DNA from: JANQJA01 sp040880285
GTDB lineage: Bacteria; Pseudomonadota; Gammaproteobacteria; Pseudomonadales; Azotimanducaceae
Reading direction: 5' to 3'
NCBI GenBank assembly: GCA_040880285.1
Contig: JBBDIT010000044.1
Location: forward strand, 41,497 to 105,496
DNA: 64,000 bases
In this document: positions 16,975 through 25,158 of the stretch, piece after piece
How the letters are laid out: the number at the start of each line of letters is the position of its first letter
Numbering within the stretch: the first letter of the stretch is position 1
The notes under the pieces: model-generated
The model's input: the letters and a program-made list of their open reading frames with translations, nothing else
Told to the model about the DNA's origin: nothing
Databases searched by the model: none
Program-made: the position numbers and the translations under genes

Positions 16975-17664
16975 TCAATGTATTACGCTGGATTCTGCGA
17001 TTGGTTCAATGACCCGCACATCCTTGTGGCGTGCATTGTTCACGTAGGTGGAGACCGGCGTCACGGCAACCGGTGTGCGTGCTCCGCTTGGCCTCGGTCC
17101 AAGCAACCGCATCAACGTATCCTGGTCCGTATCGGCGTTCATCCAGGTCTGTACCGCATCAGTTTCCAGGTTCACCGGAATACGGTCATGAATGACTTTC
17201 ATGGCGTCAGGAGCGCTCGCCGTGATGATGGTACAGCTCTCGATCTGCTCATCATCCCTTTGCCATCTGTCCCAGAGGCCAGCGAGCGCAAAGCCCTTGT
17301 TGGATTCAGGCGTAATATAGTAAGGGACCTTGATTGAGCCTTCGAGCCGCCACTCATAATATCCGGTTGCAGGGACAATACAACGTCGTCGAGCGAACGG
17401 ATCGCGAAACGCGCGACTTCTCGCCAGGGTCTCTGACTTCGCGTTGAACATGCTGTAGCGGGTACTTGGACCGTCAGACCAATATGGCACCAGCCACCAT
17501 CGCATATCCCTTACGTCCCACTCACCGGCCTGACTCCTGACAAGCACCGGCACCTGTTCCGTGGGCGCAATGTTAAGTCGTGTTTCAACCACGAAGCCGC
17601 GGCCAGTAATCTCAACGATCAGTTGGTTAAGTGGGTCACTCGTGACATTGAATCGTCCGCACAT
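16975..17664 (-). CDS. yedK: SOS response-associated peptidase (YedK/HMCES family)
   Basis: A 229-residue SRAP-domain protein that shields abasic sites in single-stranded DNA by forming a thiazolidine crosslink through Cys2. Seen here are MCGRFNVTSD with Cys2 as the residue freed after Met removal, NAKSETL, PATGYYEWR with the catalytic Glu, and the active-site His in MKVIHDRIPV. Length is normal for the family. It is in a same-strand run with the cytochrome b561 and the aldo/keto reductase. No LexA box was evident to me upstream. Confidence 0.92.
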   Translation of the reverse strand: MCGRFNVTSDPLNQLIVEITGRGFVVETRLNIAPTEQVPVLVRSQAGEWDVRDMRWWLVPYWSDGPSTRYSMFNAKSETLARSRAFRDPFARRRCIVPATGYYEWRLEGSIKVPYYITPESNKGFALAGLWDRWQRDDEQIESCTIITASAPDAMKVIHDRIPVNLETDAVQTWMNADTDQDTLMRLLGPRPSGARTPVAVTPVSTYVNNARHKDVRVIEPIAESSVIH

Positions 17665-17680
17665 ATTGCTATGGCCAGTG

Positions 17681-18622
17681 CTAACGCCTCGATATCTCTG
17701 CGACCTGTGTCATCTCCTCTGCTGTGAGGCGCCAGGCTGCGGCATCGGCGTTCTGTTTGACTTGCCCGGGGCTGGTAGCGCCGGCGATGACACTGGAAAT
17801 GTGTGGCATGGTCGCCAGCCAACTCATGGCGAGCTCCAAAATAGTGTGGCCACGCCCGGTTGCAAAGTCCGTCAGGCGCTCAACTACATCAAAATTATCA
17901 TCCGACATGGCTGCCTTCGCCCGGTCACCCCACATCGCCAGCCGCGTACCTTCCGGTGGCTCGGCACCACGCTGGTATTTACCGGTCAACATACCACTTG
18001 CCAGCGGAAAATACGGCAGGATGCCAAGGCCAAAGGCCTGGCATGCTGGCACCACTTCCCGCTCAAGCCTCCGGTCCAGCAACGAATACAGGTTTTGCGC
18101 CGTGGCAAATCCGTTCAGACCGTGATGTTTGGCTGTCCAGGCAGCGTCCGCAATTTGCCAACCGGAAAAATTCGAGTTGCCGAGGTATCTCACCTTGCCG
18201 GCACGCACCAGGTCATCCAGTGCTCGAAGCGTTTCCTCAACAGGCGTCGCCGGATCCGGTACATGTTGCTGGTAGAGGTCGATATAGTCGGTACCGAGAC
18301 GACGCAGGCTGGCATCCACCGCGTTCATAATGTAGCGGCGCGAGGCACCACGCATTAACTTGCTTTCACCCATCGGATTGGCAAACTTGGTGGCAATAAT
18401 AACGCTACTGCGATCCTTGTCCTTGAGCGCTTTGCCAAGGAATTCCTCAGATTGGCCACCACCGTACATATCTGCGGTGTCAAAGAAGTTAATGCCGTTA
18501 TCCAGTGCCGCGTCTACCACTGCCTTGGTTGCCCGGGCATCGCACCGACGCCCGAAATTATTACAGCCTATGCCGACAATCGACACCAAGAGCCCGGTTG
18601 GACCTAGATTCCTGTATTCCAT
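17681..18622 (-). CDS. Aldo/keto reductase
   Basis: A 313-residue NADPH-dependent (beta/alpha)8 reductase of the YghZ/Kv-beta-like branch. The catalytic set is visible: Asp in FFDTADMYGGGQSEEFLG with Tyr, Lys in IIATKFANPMG and His in LYQQHVPDP. The N-terminus MEYRNLGPTGLLVSIVGIG is typical. Of three in-frame ATGs (18643, 18625, 18622) I prefer 18622, which starts where the family starts and has GGAG five bases upstream. It diverges from the carbamoyltransferase gene. The substrate is unknown. Confidence 0.88.
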   Translation of the reverse strand: MEYRNLGPTGLLVSIVGIGCNNFGRRCDARATKAVVDAALDNGINFFDTADMYGGGQSEEFLGKALKDKDRSSVIIATKFANPMGESKLMRGASRRYIMNAVDASLRRLGTDYIDLYQQHVPDPATPVEETLRALDDLVRAGKVRYLGNSNFSGWQIADAAWTAKHHGLNGFATAQNLYSLLDRRLEREVVPACQAFGLGILPYFPLASGMLTGKYQRGAEPPEGTRLAMWGDRAKAAMSDDNFDVVERLTDFATGRGHTILELAMSWLATMPHISSVIAGATSPGQVKQNADAAAWRLTAEEMTQVAEISRR

Positions 18623-18729
18623 CATCGCTCCGAATTCGTGCATGGGTGTTGCTATCGTACATGATGCGACTGTACTTTGGCGTCACAATCCGGTAACTTC
18701 GCCGGTTTTTCCACTTGCAGGACACCTGT

Positions 18730-19698
18730 ATGCGTCACCTGCCTAACCTGAAAGCCCTGAGCGCCTCCGAACTGCTCGATATCCTAGATAAGGCTGCCGC
18801 CATCAAGGCAAACCCGGGCGCCTACGGCACACTGCTGCAAGGCAAGTCGCTGGCCATGCTTTTCCAGAAAACCAGCACACGTACCCGGGTATCCTTCGAA
18901 GTCGCCATGACGGAGTTGGGTGGCCATGGCATCTATATCGACTGGGATACTTCCAATTTCATCCTGTCCGGGATCGAACATGAAACCGAATACCTGTCGC
19001 GGAATGTGAGCTGTATCATGGCGCGCCTTTTGTACCACAATGATTTGCAGAAGATCATGAGCGCAAGCCAGGTGCCTGTGATCAACGGCTGTGATGAAAA
19101 ATTTCATCCATGCCAGGCGCTGACCGACGTCATGACGATTCGCGAGCACTTCGATGGCGATTTGAGCGACGTGCAAATAGCGTACGTGGGTGTACAGAAT
19201 AATGTTTCCAATTCGCTCTCTATCTTGTGCAACAAGCTGGGGATAAGCCTGACACTGGCAACTCCGGCGGGGAATGACAATGGCGAAAGCCTTGATGCCG
19301 ATGTACAGGCGATGATCGAACATTCACAAGGGATTCATCACACGACTGACCCTGGTGCAGCTGTCGCGAATGCAGACTTTGTCTACACAGACACCTGGAT
19401 CGATATGCAGTACTTCAATAATCCAGATCACCAGGAAGAAAATGACGCCAGGCTCAGGCAGATGATGCCCTACCAGATTAACGCTGAACTGCTAAAGGGC
19501 CTTGACTGCAAAATTATGCATGACATGCCCATACATGACGGCTTTGAGATCACCGCTGATATGGTTCACGACCCCCGGTCCATTATCTACCAGCAAGCGG
19601 AAAATCGATTGCACTCACAAAAAGGACTATTGTGGTGGATTCTCGCCGAGGCGAATATTGTCAGCCATGAGTTCCAACCAGTGCACCACGGGAATTGA
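18730..19698 (+). CDS. Ornithine-carbamoyltransferase-like protein, substrate uncertain
   Basis: A 322-residue aspartate/ornithine carbamoyltransferase-fold protein. The carbamoyl phosphate site is canonical: FQKTSTRTRVSFEVA and FHPCQALTD. The amino-acid side is not: the HCLP motif of ornithine transcarbamylases is replaced by MHDMPIHDGFEI, and the SMG loop region reads YTDTWIDMQYF. Both changes fall where ornithine is held, so the acceptor may be another amine or amino acid. No other arginine gene is nearby. ATG 18730 fits the family N-terminus (MRHLPNLKALSA). Its last 72 bases overlap the convergent glcF gene. Confidence 0.78.
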   Translation: MRHLPNLKALSASELLDILDKAAAIKANPGAYGTLLQGKSLAMLFQKTSTRTRVSFEVAMTELGGHGIYIDWDTSNFILSGIEHETEYLSRNVSCIMARLLYHNDLQKIMSASQVPVINGCDEKFHPCQALTDVMTIREHFDGDLSDVQIAYVGVQNNVSNSLSILCNKLGISLTLATPAGNDNGESLDADVQAMIEHSQGIHHTTDPGAAVANADFVYTDTWIDMQYFNNPDHQEENDARLRQMMPYQINAELLKGLDCKIMHDMPIHDGFEITADMVHDPRSIIYQQAENRLHSQKGLLWWILAEANIVSHEFQPVHHGN

Positions 19699-20856
19699 CG
19701 CATCAGCACCGAGATATAATTGGCAGCCCACATTGGCGGTGGCAATCACGGCCGGTTCGTCACGCGTCAATGATTCAATTTTTTGCCGTTTGAGCGTTGT
19801 TGCTAGAGTCGGTTGCATCATCGAATAAGTTCCGGCCGAACCACAACACAGGTGACTGTCCCGAACCGGAACCACTTCAAAACCGGCCCGCGCCAGAATC
19901 CCCTCAACGATGCCGTTGAGGCGCTGGCCATGTTGTAACGTGCAGGGCGAATGAAACGCCACCTTTTTACCACGACAAGCAAAGTCAAGTTGTGACAAAA
20001 GCTCGGCGGCATCAGCCGTCTTGGCAACTACTGACCTCGCTAATTGCTGGTATTCCGGTTCATTCTCGAATACCTTTGGGTAATCCTTGATCGTGACGCC
20101 ACAACCGCTTGCACTGGAAACCACGGCATCCACCTCCTCCAGGCGCGTAGACAGCGAGTCCAGCAGCGAACGCATGCGCGCCTTGCCTGCCTTGTGTGCA
20201 CCCAGATGGTATTCAAGCGCACCGCAACAACCTTCCGCCACCAGCCTGGTCACTTCGATTTGGTGTAGATCCAGCAGGTAAGCAAGTGCCTGGTTAACGT
20301 CCGGTGTGGCGGATCGCTGGACACAGCCCTCCAGCACCAGTACTCGCCTTACTGGATTTCTGGCATGTGACATCGGATATCGACGAGGCGCTGTTTTGAC
20401 CGGTATGGTTTTTTTAAACGCCTCAGGTAACAGCGGACGTAGCATCTGACCCATTCGTAAAAACATTCCGAACAGTTTCGGTCGTGGGACCACGAGTAGT
20501 AATGACCAGGCGATGATGCGCTCGCGCCATCGCCGCCGAACGAGTTGCGCTATCATGCCACGACCAATATCCAGCAGCTGACCGTAAGCCACGCCGGAAG
20601 GACAAGCAGTCTCGCATGCCCTGCAGGTCAGGCACCGGTCAATATGGGTCACCGCGGAAGATGCAATCTCATTGTGCTCCAGCAGCTCCTTGATGAGGTA
20701 AATGCGCCCTCTTGGTCCGTCCAGTTCATCCCCAAGCAGCTGATACGTGGGACAGACCGCGGTGCAAAAGCCGCAATGCACACAGGAACGTAAGATCCCG
20801 TCCGCAGTCTGGACCGCCGGGTCGTCAATCAGTGTAGCGTGAATCTTCGTCTGCAT
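19627..20856 (-). CDS. glcF: Glycolate oxidase iron-sulfur subunit
   Basis: A 409-residue electron-transfer subunit of the glycolate dehydrogenase complex, which oxidises glycolate to glyoxylate at the membrane. Two 4Fe-4S motifs of the CxxCxxCxxxCP type are seen (CVHCGFCTAVCP and CLTCRACETACPSG), followed by two CCG domains (AEGCCGALEYH and DSHLCCGSAGTY). It is the last gene of the glcDEF operon; its start overlaps the stop of glcE as TAATG. Its 3' end runs 72 bases into the convergent carbamoyltransferase gene. Confidence 0.93.
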   Translation of the reverse strand: MQTKIHATLIDDPAVQTADGILRSCVHCGFCTAVCPTYQLLGDELDGPRGRIYLIKELLEHNEIASSAVTHIDRCLTCRACETACPSGVAYGQLLDIGRGMIAQLVRRRWRERIIAWSLLLVVPRPKLFGMFLRMGQMLRPLLPEAFKKTIPVKTAPRRYPMSHARNPVRRVLVLEGCVQRSATPDVNQALAYLLDLHQIEVTRLVAEGCCGALEYHLGAHKAGKARMRSLLDSLSTRLEEVDAVVSSASGCGVTIKDYPKVFENEPEYQQLARSVVAKTADAAELLSQLDFACRGKKVAFHSPCTLQHGQRLNGIVEGILARAGFEVVPVRDSHLCCGSAGTYSMMQPTLATTLKRQKIESLTRDEPAVIATANVGCQLYLGADASIPVVHWLELMADNIRLGENPPQ

Positions 20857-21887
20857 TACAAGCCCTGGTAGAGTCTGCCGGGGTTGACGAGTTCCGCCGG
20901 ATCAAAGGCTTGCTTCAAGCGCCGGGTGATTTTCCATACCGCTGGCGACAATTCAGCAAACGGTTCAGGAGACGCTTCAGCCGGTGGCGTGCGAATCAGC
21001 GTGGCGTGTCCCTCGTCCAGCCTGTGCCGCGGATTGAAGTCAGGGTCGGCCAGGAATCGTTGTGCACCACCCCAGTCGATCACGTTGCATTCATCCAGCA
21101 ATGCCGGTGACGAGGGTGGTACCGACAGGCGCCAGAGTGTTTTGCCCTTCAACGTGAAATTCGAGGTCGTCTTCCAGATTGGCGTGTCAGCCACCTGCGC
21201 GCCTGCCAGGATTCCATGGGTGCGAGCCGCCTCAACGGCCTCATTGGTTCCGGATAACCGAACCCACAGTGCCTGGTCGCTATGGCACGCACCCGAAATC
21301 GGGATGGAGCGATTTGACAGGTCCAACATCATGCGATGCGCGTCCTGCCGGTTACAAGGGATGCAAAGGGAGACCACCGACTCGGGTGCAGGCAGTACCT
21401 TCAAACTGACATCGGCGATAACGCCCAAAGTGCCGAGTGCCCCGGTCACAAGACGTGACACATCAAATCCGGCAACATTCTTCATGACCTGGCCACCAAA
21501 CTCCAGATACCTGCCCTCACCTGTGATGAGCCCGACGCCCAGCACAAAATCCCGTGCAGCACCGTACCAGGGTCGCCTGGCACCGGACAATCCGGCTGCA
21601 ATGGCGCCACCCAATGTTGCTCTACCATCAAAATCCGGCGGCTCGAAACCCAGCATTTGGCCTTCAGCAGCCAACACCTCATTGATCTTTACAAGTGAAG
21701 TTCCGGCCCTGGCACGCAATATCAGTTCCGCCGGCTCATAGGCCAGTATACCTTCATGGTTCGTCGTTGATACCCGCGGCAAATCCGGATCTGCAGGATT
21801 GCCCAGGAAGGACTTGGTGCCGCCCCCCACGATATGAAACGGTTGTCTTGCGCGATACAAGCGCGCCACTTGCGCAGCAAGGTCCAT
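20856..21887 (-). CDS. glcE: Glycolate oxidase FAD-binding subunit
   Basis: A 343-residue FAD-linked subunit of glycolate oxidase, related to GlcD but shorter. The PCMH-type FAD-binding domain is in the first half, with FHIVGGGTKSFLG, GATIGGAIAAGLSG-like GRATLGGAIAAGLSGARRP and VMKNVAGFDVSRLVTGALGTLG. The end KQAFDPAELVNPGRLYQGL is typical of the family. I start it at ATG 21887, one base after the glcD stop, because the longer frame only adds residues that overlap glcD. It is needed together with GlcD and GlcF. Confidence 0.92.
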   Translation of the reverse strand: MDLAAQVARLYRARQPFHIVGGGTKSFLGNPADPDLPRVSTTNHEGILAYEPAELILRARAGTSLVKINEVLAAEGQMLGFEPPDFDGRATLGGAIAAGLSGARRPWYGAARDFVLGVGLITGEGRYLEFGGQVMKNVAGFDVSRLVTGALGTLGVIADVSLKVLPAPESVVSLCIPCNRQDAHRMMLDLSNRSIPISGACHSDQALWVRLSGTNEAVEAARTHGILAGAQVADTPIWKTTSNFTLKGKTLWRLSVPPSSPALLDECNVIDWGGAQRFLADPDFNPRHRLDEGHATLIRTPPAEASPEPFAELSPAVWKITRRLKQAFDPAELVNPGRLYQGL

Positions 21888-21888
21888 C

Positions 21889-23355
21889 TTAAAACCGATC
21901 CAGGTGCGGAAACTTATCTTCACCACGGTGTACGTGCATGGCGCCAAATTCCGCACAACGATGCAAAGTCGGAATGGCCTTACCGGGATTTAAGATACCC
22001 TTCTCATCAAACGAAGCCTTGACGCCATGGAACAATTTCAACTCCTCTTCAGTGAATTGCACGCACATCTGGTCGATCTTCTCAATACCCACACCATGTT
22101 CGCCGGTAATGGTGCCGCCTTTCTCTATGCAAAGTTCCAGAATCGCCGCGCCAAACGCTTCTGCGCGCTCGAGTTCACCGGAACGGTTGGCATCGTACAG
22201 AATTAATGGATGCAGGTTGCCGTCACCGGCATGGAACACGTTGGCAACCCCAAGAGCATAGTATTGTGAGAGCCTGGTAATTTGTGTCAACACACTGGCC
22301 AGCTCCCGACGCGGTATGGTGCCGTCCATACAGTAATAGTCGGGAGCGATTCGCCCCACCGCTGGAAATGCGGCTTTTCGACCTTGCCATAACCTCGCGC
22401 GAGCCGCTTCATCAAATGCAACTTCCACATCCCGGGCACCGTAATTGCTAAAGATCTCACGCAATCTGGAAAGCTGTGTAGATACCTCGGTGGCGGTTCC
22501 ATCCAGTTCACACAACAACAAGGCTTCGACATCGAGTGGATATCCTGCCGACACAAATGCTTCGGCAGCGCAAATGGCAGGCTTGTCCATCATTTCGAGC
22601 CCTGCCGGCAGGATACCCCCTTCGATCACCGCACCGACGGCATCACCTGCACCCGCCACCGAATCGAATCCTGCCATCACCACACACACATTTTCCGGTT
22701 TCGGCAGCAGGTTAACCGTAACCTCAGTCACGATTCCCAAAAGACCTTCTGATCCGTGCATGACGGACAAGAGATCGTAGCCAGGGCTATCGAGGGCGTC
22801 ACTACCGACTTCGTAGATTTCGCCTTCCGGTGAAATCACTTTGAGCTTCCTCACATTATGGACAGTGAGCCCATACTTGAGACAATGAACACCACCTGAA
22901 TTTTCTGCAACATTGCCACCTATAGTGCATGCGATCTGGGAAGATGGATCAGGCGCGTAGTAGAGCCCAAGCTCCCTGACCGCTTCACTGATGGCAAGAT
23001 TGGTTACACCCGGCTCGACACGAGCCGTCCGGTTAATTGGATCGACGCCGATGATCCTGTTGAACTTTGCCAACCCAAGTAACACACCTTCGCTATGAGG
23101 TGTGGCACCTCCAGACAAGCCCGTGCCAGCTCCCCTTGCCACCAGCGGAACATTGTATTCGTAACAAAGGCGAATGACGGCCTGCACCTCCGCGATCGTG
23201 TCCGGCAGCACCACAACACCAGGCAGTACACGCTTGGCAGTCAATCCATCAGACTCATACACGGCAAGACGCGCGGGATCGCCAATGACGTGATCGCCAC
23301 AAACGTTCACCAGTTTGTCCAGGAAATCGGCTAAAAAAGGTTGACGAGATTGCAT
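21889..23355 (-). CDS. glcD: Glycolate oxidase catalytic subunit
   Basis: A 488-residue flavoprotein that oxidises glycolate (or D-lactate in close relatives). The FAD domain shows VPLVARGAGTGLSGGATP and the CTIGGNVAENSGGVHCLKYGLT motif; the C-terminal substrate domain has NVFHAGDGNLHPLILYD and GGTITGEHGVGIEK with its metal or substrate histidines. ATG 23355, with GGGG seven bases upstream, gives the usual N-terminus; upstream codons would run into the ribBA promoter. It is the first gene of glcDEF and diverges from ribBA. No GlcC regulator is in view. Confidence 0.93.
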   Translation of the reverse strand: MQSRQPFLADFLDKLVNVCGDHVIGDPARLAVYESDGLTAKRVLPGVVVLPDTIAEVQAVIRLCYEYNVPLVARGAGTGLSGGATPHSEGVLLGLAKFNRIIGVDPINRTARVEPGVTNLAISEAVRELGLYYAPDPSSQIACTIGGNVAENSGGVHCLKYGLTVHNVRKLKVISPEGEIYEVGSDALDSPGYDLLSVMHGSEGLLGIVTEVTVNLLPKPENVCVVMAGFDSVAGAGDAVGAVIEGGILPAGLEMMDKPAICAAEAFVSAGYPLDVEALLLCELDGTATEVSTQLSRLREIFSNYGARDVEVAFDEAARARLWQGRKAAFPAVGRIAPDYYCMDGTIPRRELASVLTQITRLSQYYALGVANVFHAGDGNLHPLILYDANRSGELERAEAFGAAILELCIEKGGTITGEHGVGIEKIDQMCVQFTEEELKLFHGVKASFDEKGILNPGKAIPTLHRCAEFGAMHVHRGEDKFPHLDRF

Positions 23356-23379
23356 AAGCCCCGAGTATACGATTTCTAG

Positions 23380-23385
23380 TATAAT
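23380..23385 (+). promoter_or_regulatory. Candidate -10 box upstream of ribBA
   Basis: TATAAT lies 36 bases before the GTG start of ribBA in the 65-base gap to the divergent glcD. The complementary strand reads TATACT at the same place and could serve glcD. I do not see a convincing -35 box for either, and there is no room for an FMN riboswitch, so ribBA is probably not riboswitch-controlled here. Confidence 0.4.
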
Positions 23386-23420
23386 GGCGCTCCTTAAAAA
23401 CGTTAGCATCGGGGTTACAA

Positions 23421-24533
23421 GTGGCAATAAGCTCAGTCGAGGATATTCTCGACGATTTTCGTCAGGGCAAGATGGTTCTCATTATGGATGATGAGGATCG
23501 TGAGAATGAAGGCGACCTCATCATCGCCGCGGATGTCATCACACCGCAACACGTGACCTTTTTCGCGCGTCATGCCTGCGGTCTCATCTGCCTGACACTA
23601 ACAGAAGAACGAGCCCGGCAATTGAACCTGCCACTCATGGTCGAAAACAACAGCTCCCTGCATGAAACCAATTTTACCGTGTCGATTGAAGCAGCTGAGG
23701 GAATTACAACGGGAATCTCTGCCGCAGACCGGGCAAAAACTGTCCGGGTCGCTGTGGCCAGGAATGCCCGTCCCGACGACCTGGTCATGCCTGGCCACAT
23801 CTTCCCGCTCATCGCCAAGCGCGGCGGGGTCCTGACCCGGGCGGGCCATACCGAGGCTGGCTGCGATCTTGCCAGAATGGCGGGCTATGAACCCGCCGCG
23901 GTGATTGTCGAAGTCATGAATGAAGACGGAACCATGGCAAAGCGCCCTGAGCTTGAAGCCTTCGCACAAGCCCACAACATCAAACTCGGTACCATCGCCG
24001 ACCTGATCCAGTACCGGGCGCTGTATGATAAAACCATTGAACTGGTCGACGAGAAGGAAATCGATACCGCCCATGGTGAATTTCGCCTCAGGACCTATAC
24101 CGACCGGGTCTCAGATTGTGTGCACTATGCCTTGATCAAGGGCAAGGTCCAGGAGGACGAACCCTGCCTCGTGCGCGTACAGACCCTCAATACCTTGAGA
24201 GACATCATCGGCACGGAACGCCCTGGCTTCAAAAAGAGCTGGTCCCTGACTGAATCCATGGCCCGAATTGATCAGGAGGGCCACGGCGTTATCGTCCTCG
24301 TCGGGCAGGAAGCGTCCCAGGCGGAATCACTGGCGCAGGTGGAACACTTCCCCGAAATGCCGCCGCTACAGCGAGTCAATACTGAGCTGGGCGTTTATCG
24401 AGTGATCGGTACAGGCTCTCAAATCCTGCGAGACATAGGCATTGGCAAAATGCGGCTTTTGAGTTCACCGACCCGGTTCAATGCGATCTCAGGATTCCAT
24501 CTCGAAGTCGTAGAGTTCGTCGAGAATGAATGA
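23421..24533 (+). CDS. ribBA: 3,4-dihydroxy-2-butanone 4-phosphate synthase with degenerate RibA domain (RibBX type)
   Basis: A 370-residue riboflavin pathway protein. The N-terminal RibB domain (about 1-205) is intact, with DDEDRENEGDLIIAAD, TTGISAADRAKTV, GHIFPLIAK and GGVLTRAGHTEAGCDL, and makes the four-carbon unit from ribulose 5-phosphate. The C-terminal domain follows the GTP cyclohydrolase II fold (VRVQTL, GVYRVIGTGSQILRDIGIGKMRLL) but lacks the HSECLTGD signature and the zinc cysteines, so it should not open GTP. This matches the RibBX type known from proteobacteria. GTG 23421 is the start. Its end overlaps the next gene by eight bases, starting a three-gene operon. Confidence 0.9.
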   Translation: MAISSVEDILDDFRQGKMVLIMDDEDRENEGDLIIAADVITPQHVTFFARHACGLICLTLTEERARQLNLPLMVENNSSLHETNFTVSIEAAEGITTGISAADRAKTVRVAVARNARPDDLVMPGHIFPLIAKRGGVLTRAGHTEAGCDLARMAGYEPAAVIVEVMNEDGTMAKRPELEAFAQAHNIKLGTIADLIQYRALYDKTIELVDEKEIDTAHGEFRLRTYTDRVSDCVHYALIKGKVQEDEPCLVRVQTLNTLRDIIGTERPGFKKSWSLTESMARIDQEGHGVIVLVGQEASQAESLAQVEHFPEMPPLQRVNTELGVYRVIGTGSQILRDIGIGKMRLLSSPTRFNAISGFHLEVVEFVENE

Positions 24534-25158
24534 CATCGAGGTGCGCCTCGAAGAAGACGCGGTCCCGATCGTTCGTGTGCTCGGGGCACAGTTCCAGCGA
24601 TCACGACATGACCCGGTATTTGCCAGGACGGTAAGAAATACCCGCGGAGTATTTGCGCTGGCTTCTTCGAAGGATCCGCAGAGCGCCACCATCCGGGTTG
24701 CTAATGGCAGAATTTCCCTGCACCGTGGTATTGCCAGTGATGCCAGGCTCGTTATCACGACAGACTTTGACGATGACACGGCCAAACCGGCAGTCAAGGG
24801 TCTCCTGCGCCATCCACTGCTTGCGATTCGTGCCGCGAGGATCCTGGCAGTTTATCCGCGTCCGTTGGAGGCAGTCGCACAGCATTTCTGGAGCCTGGCC
24901 AGCCAATACCCGAATATGCCTCCTGCAATCGAATTCCACTGTACCGATGACGACACCCACTTGCCAGTTGGGACAGGCTCTGCCGACATCCATTTTTATG
25001 GCACCAGAAAGGACCTTGTCGCGACCTTCAGCGGCGGCACCTTGCTGGTTCAGGCAATGATGCAGGGCCGACTCAAAGGCATTTGTGGCCTGCAGGATTT
25101 GGCCCGTCTGACCGAAGTCACCAAAGACCTGATGCTGGGGCGGGCACCGAATGAGTAA
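24526..25158 (+). CDS. SCP2 sterol-transfer-like domain protein
   Basis: A 210-residue cytosolic protein with a region (about 40-130) that resembles the SCP2/lipid-transfer fold: strands such as ATIRVANGRISLHRGI and ARLVITTDFDDD, followed by helix KGLLRHPLLAIRAARIL. The last third (IHFYGTRKDLVATFSGGTLLVQAMMQGRLKG in part) repeats a similar pattern, suggesting two half-domains. The family assignment is moderate. It overlaps ribBA upstream (ATGAATGA) and the GS-like gene downstream (ATGAGTAA), so all three are very likely cotranscribed and coupled. It could be a small-molecule or lipid carrier. Confidence 0.6.
   Translation: MNDIEVRLEEDAVPIVRVLGAQFQRSRHDPVFARTVRNTRGVFALASSKDPQSATIRVANGRISLHRGIASDARLVITTDFDDDTAKPAVKGLLRHPLLAIRAARILAVYPRPLEAVAQHFWSLASQYPNMPPAIEFHCTDDDTHLPVGTGSADIHFYGTRKDLVATFSGGTLLVQAMMQGRLKGICGLQDLARLTEVTKDLMLGRAPNE

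Noticed and set aside
23355..23421. FMN riboswitch before ribBA
   Set aside because: The gap to the divergent glcD start is only about 65 bases, far too short for the RFN element, and none of its conserved boxes is seen.
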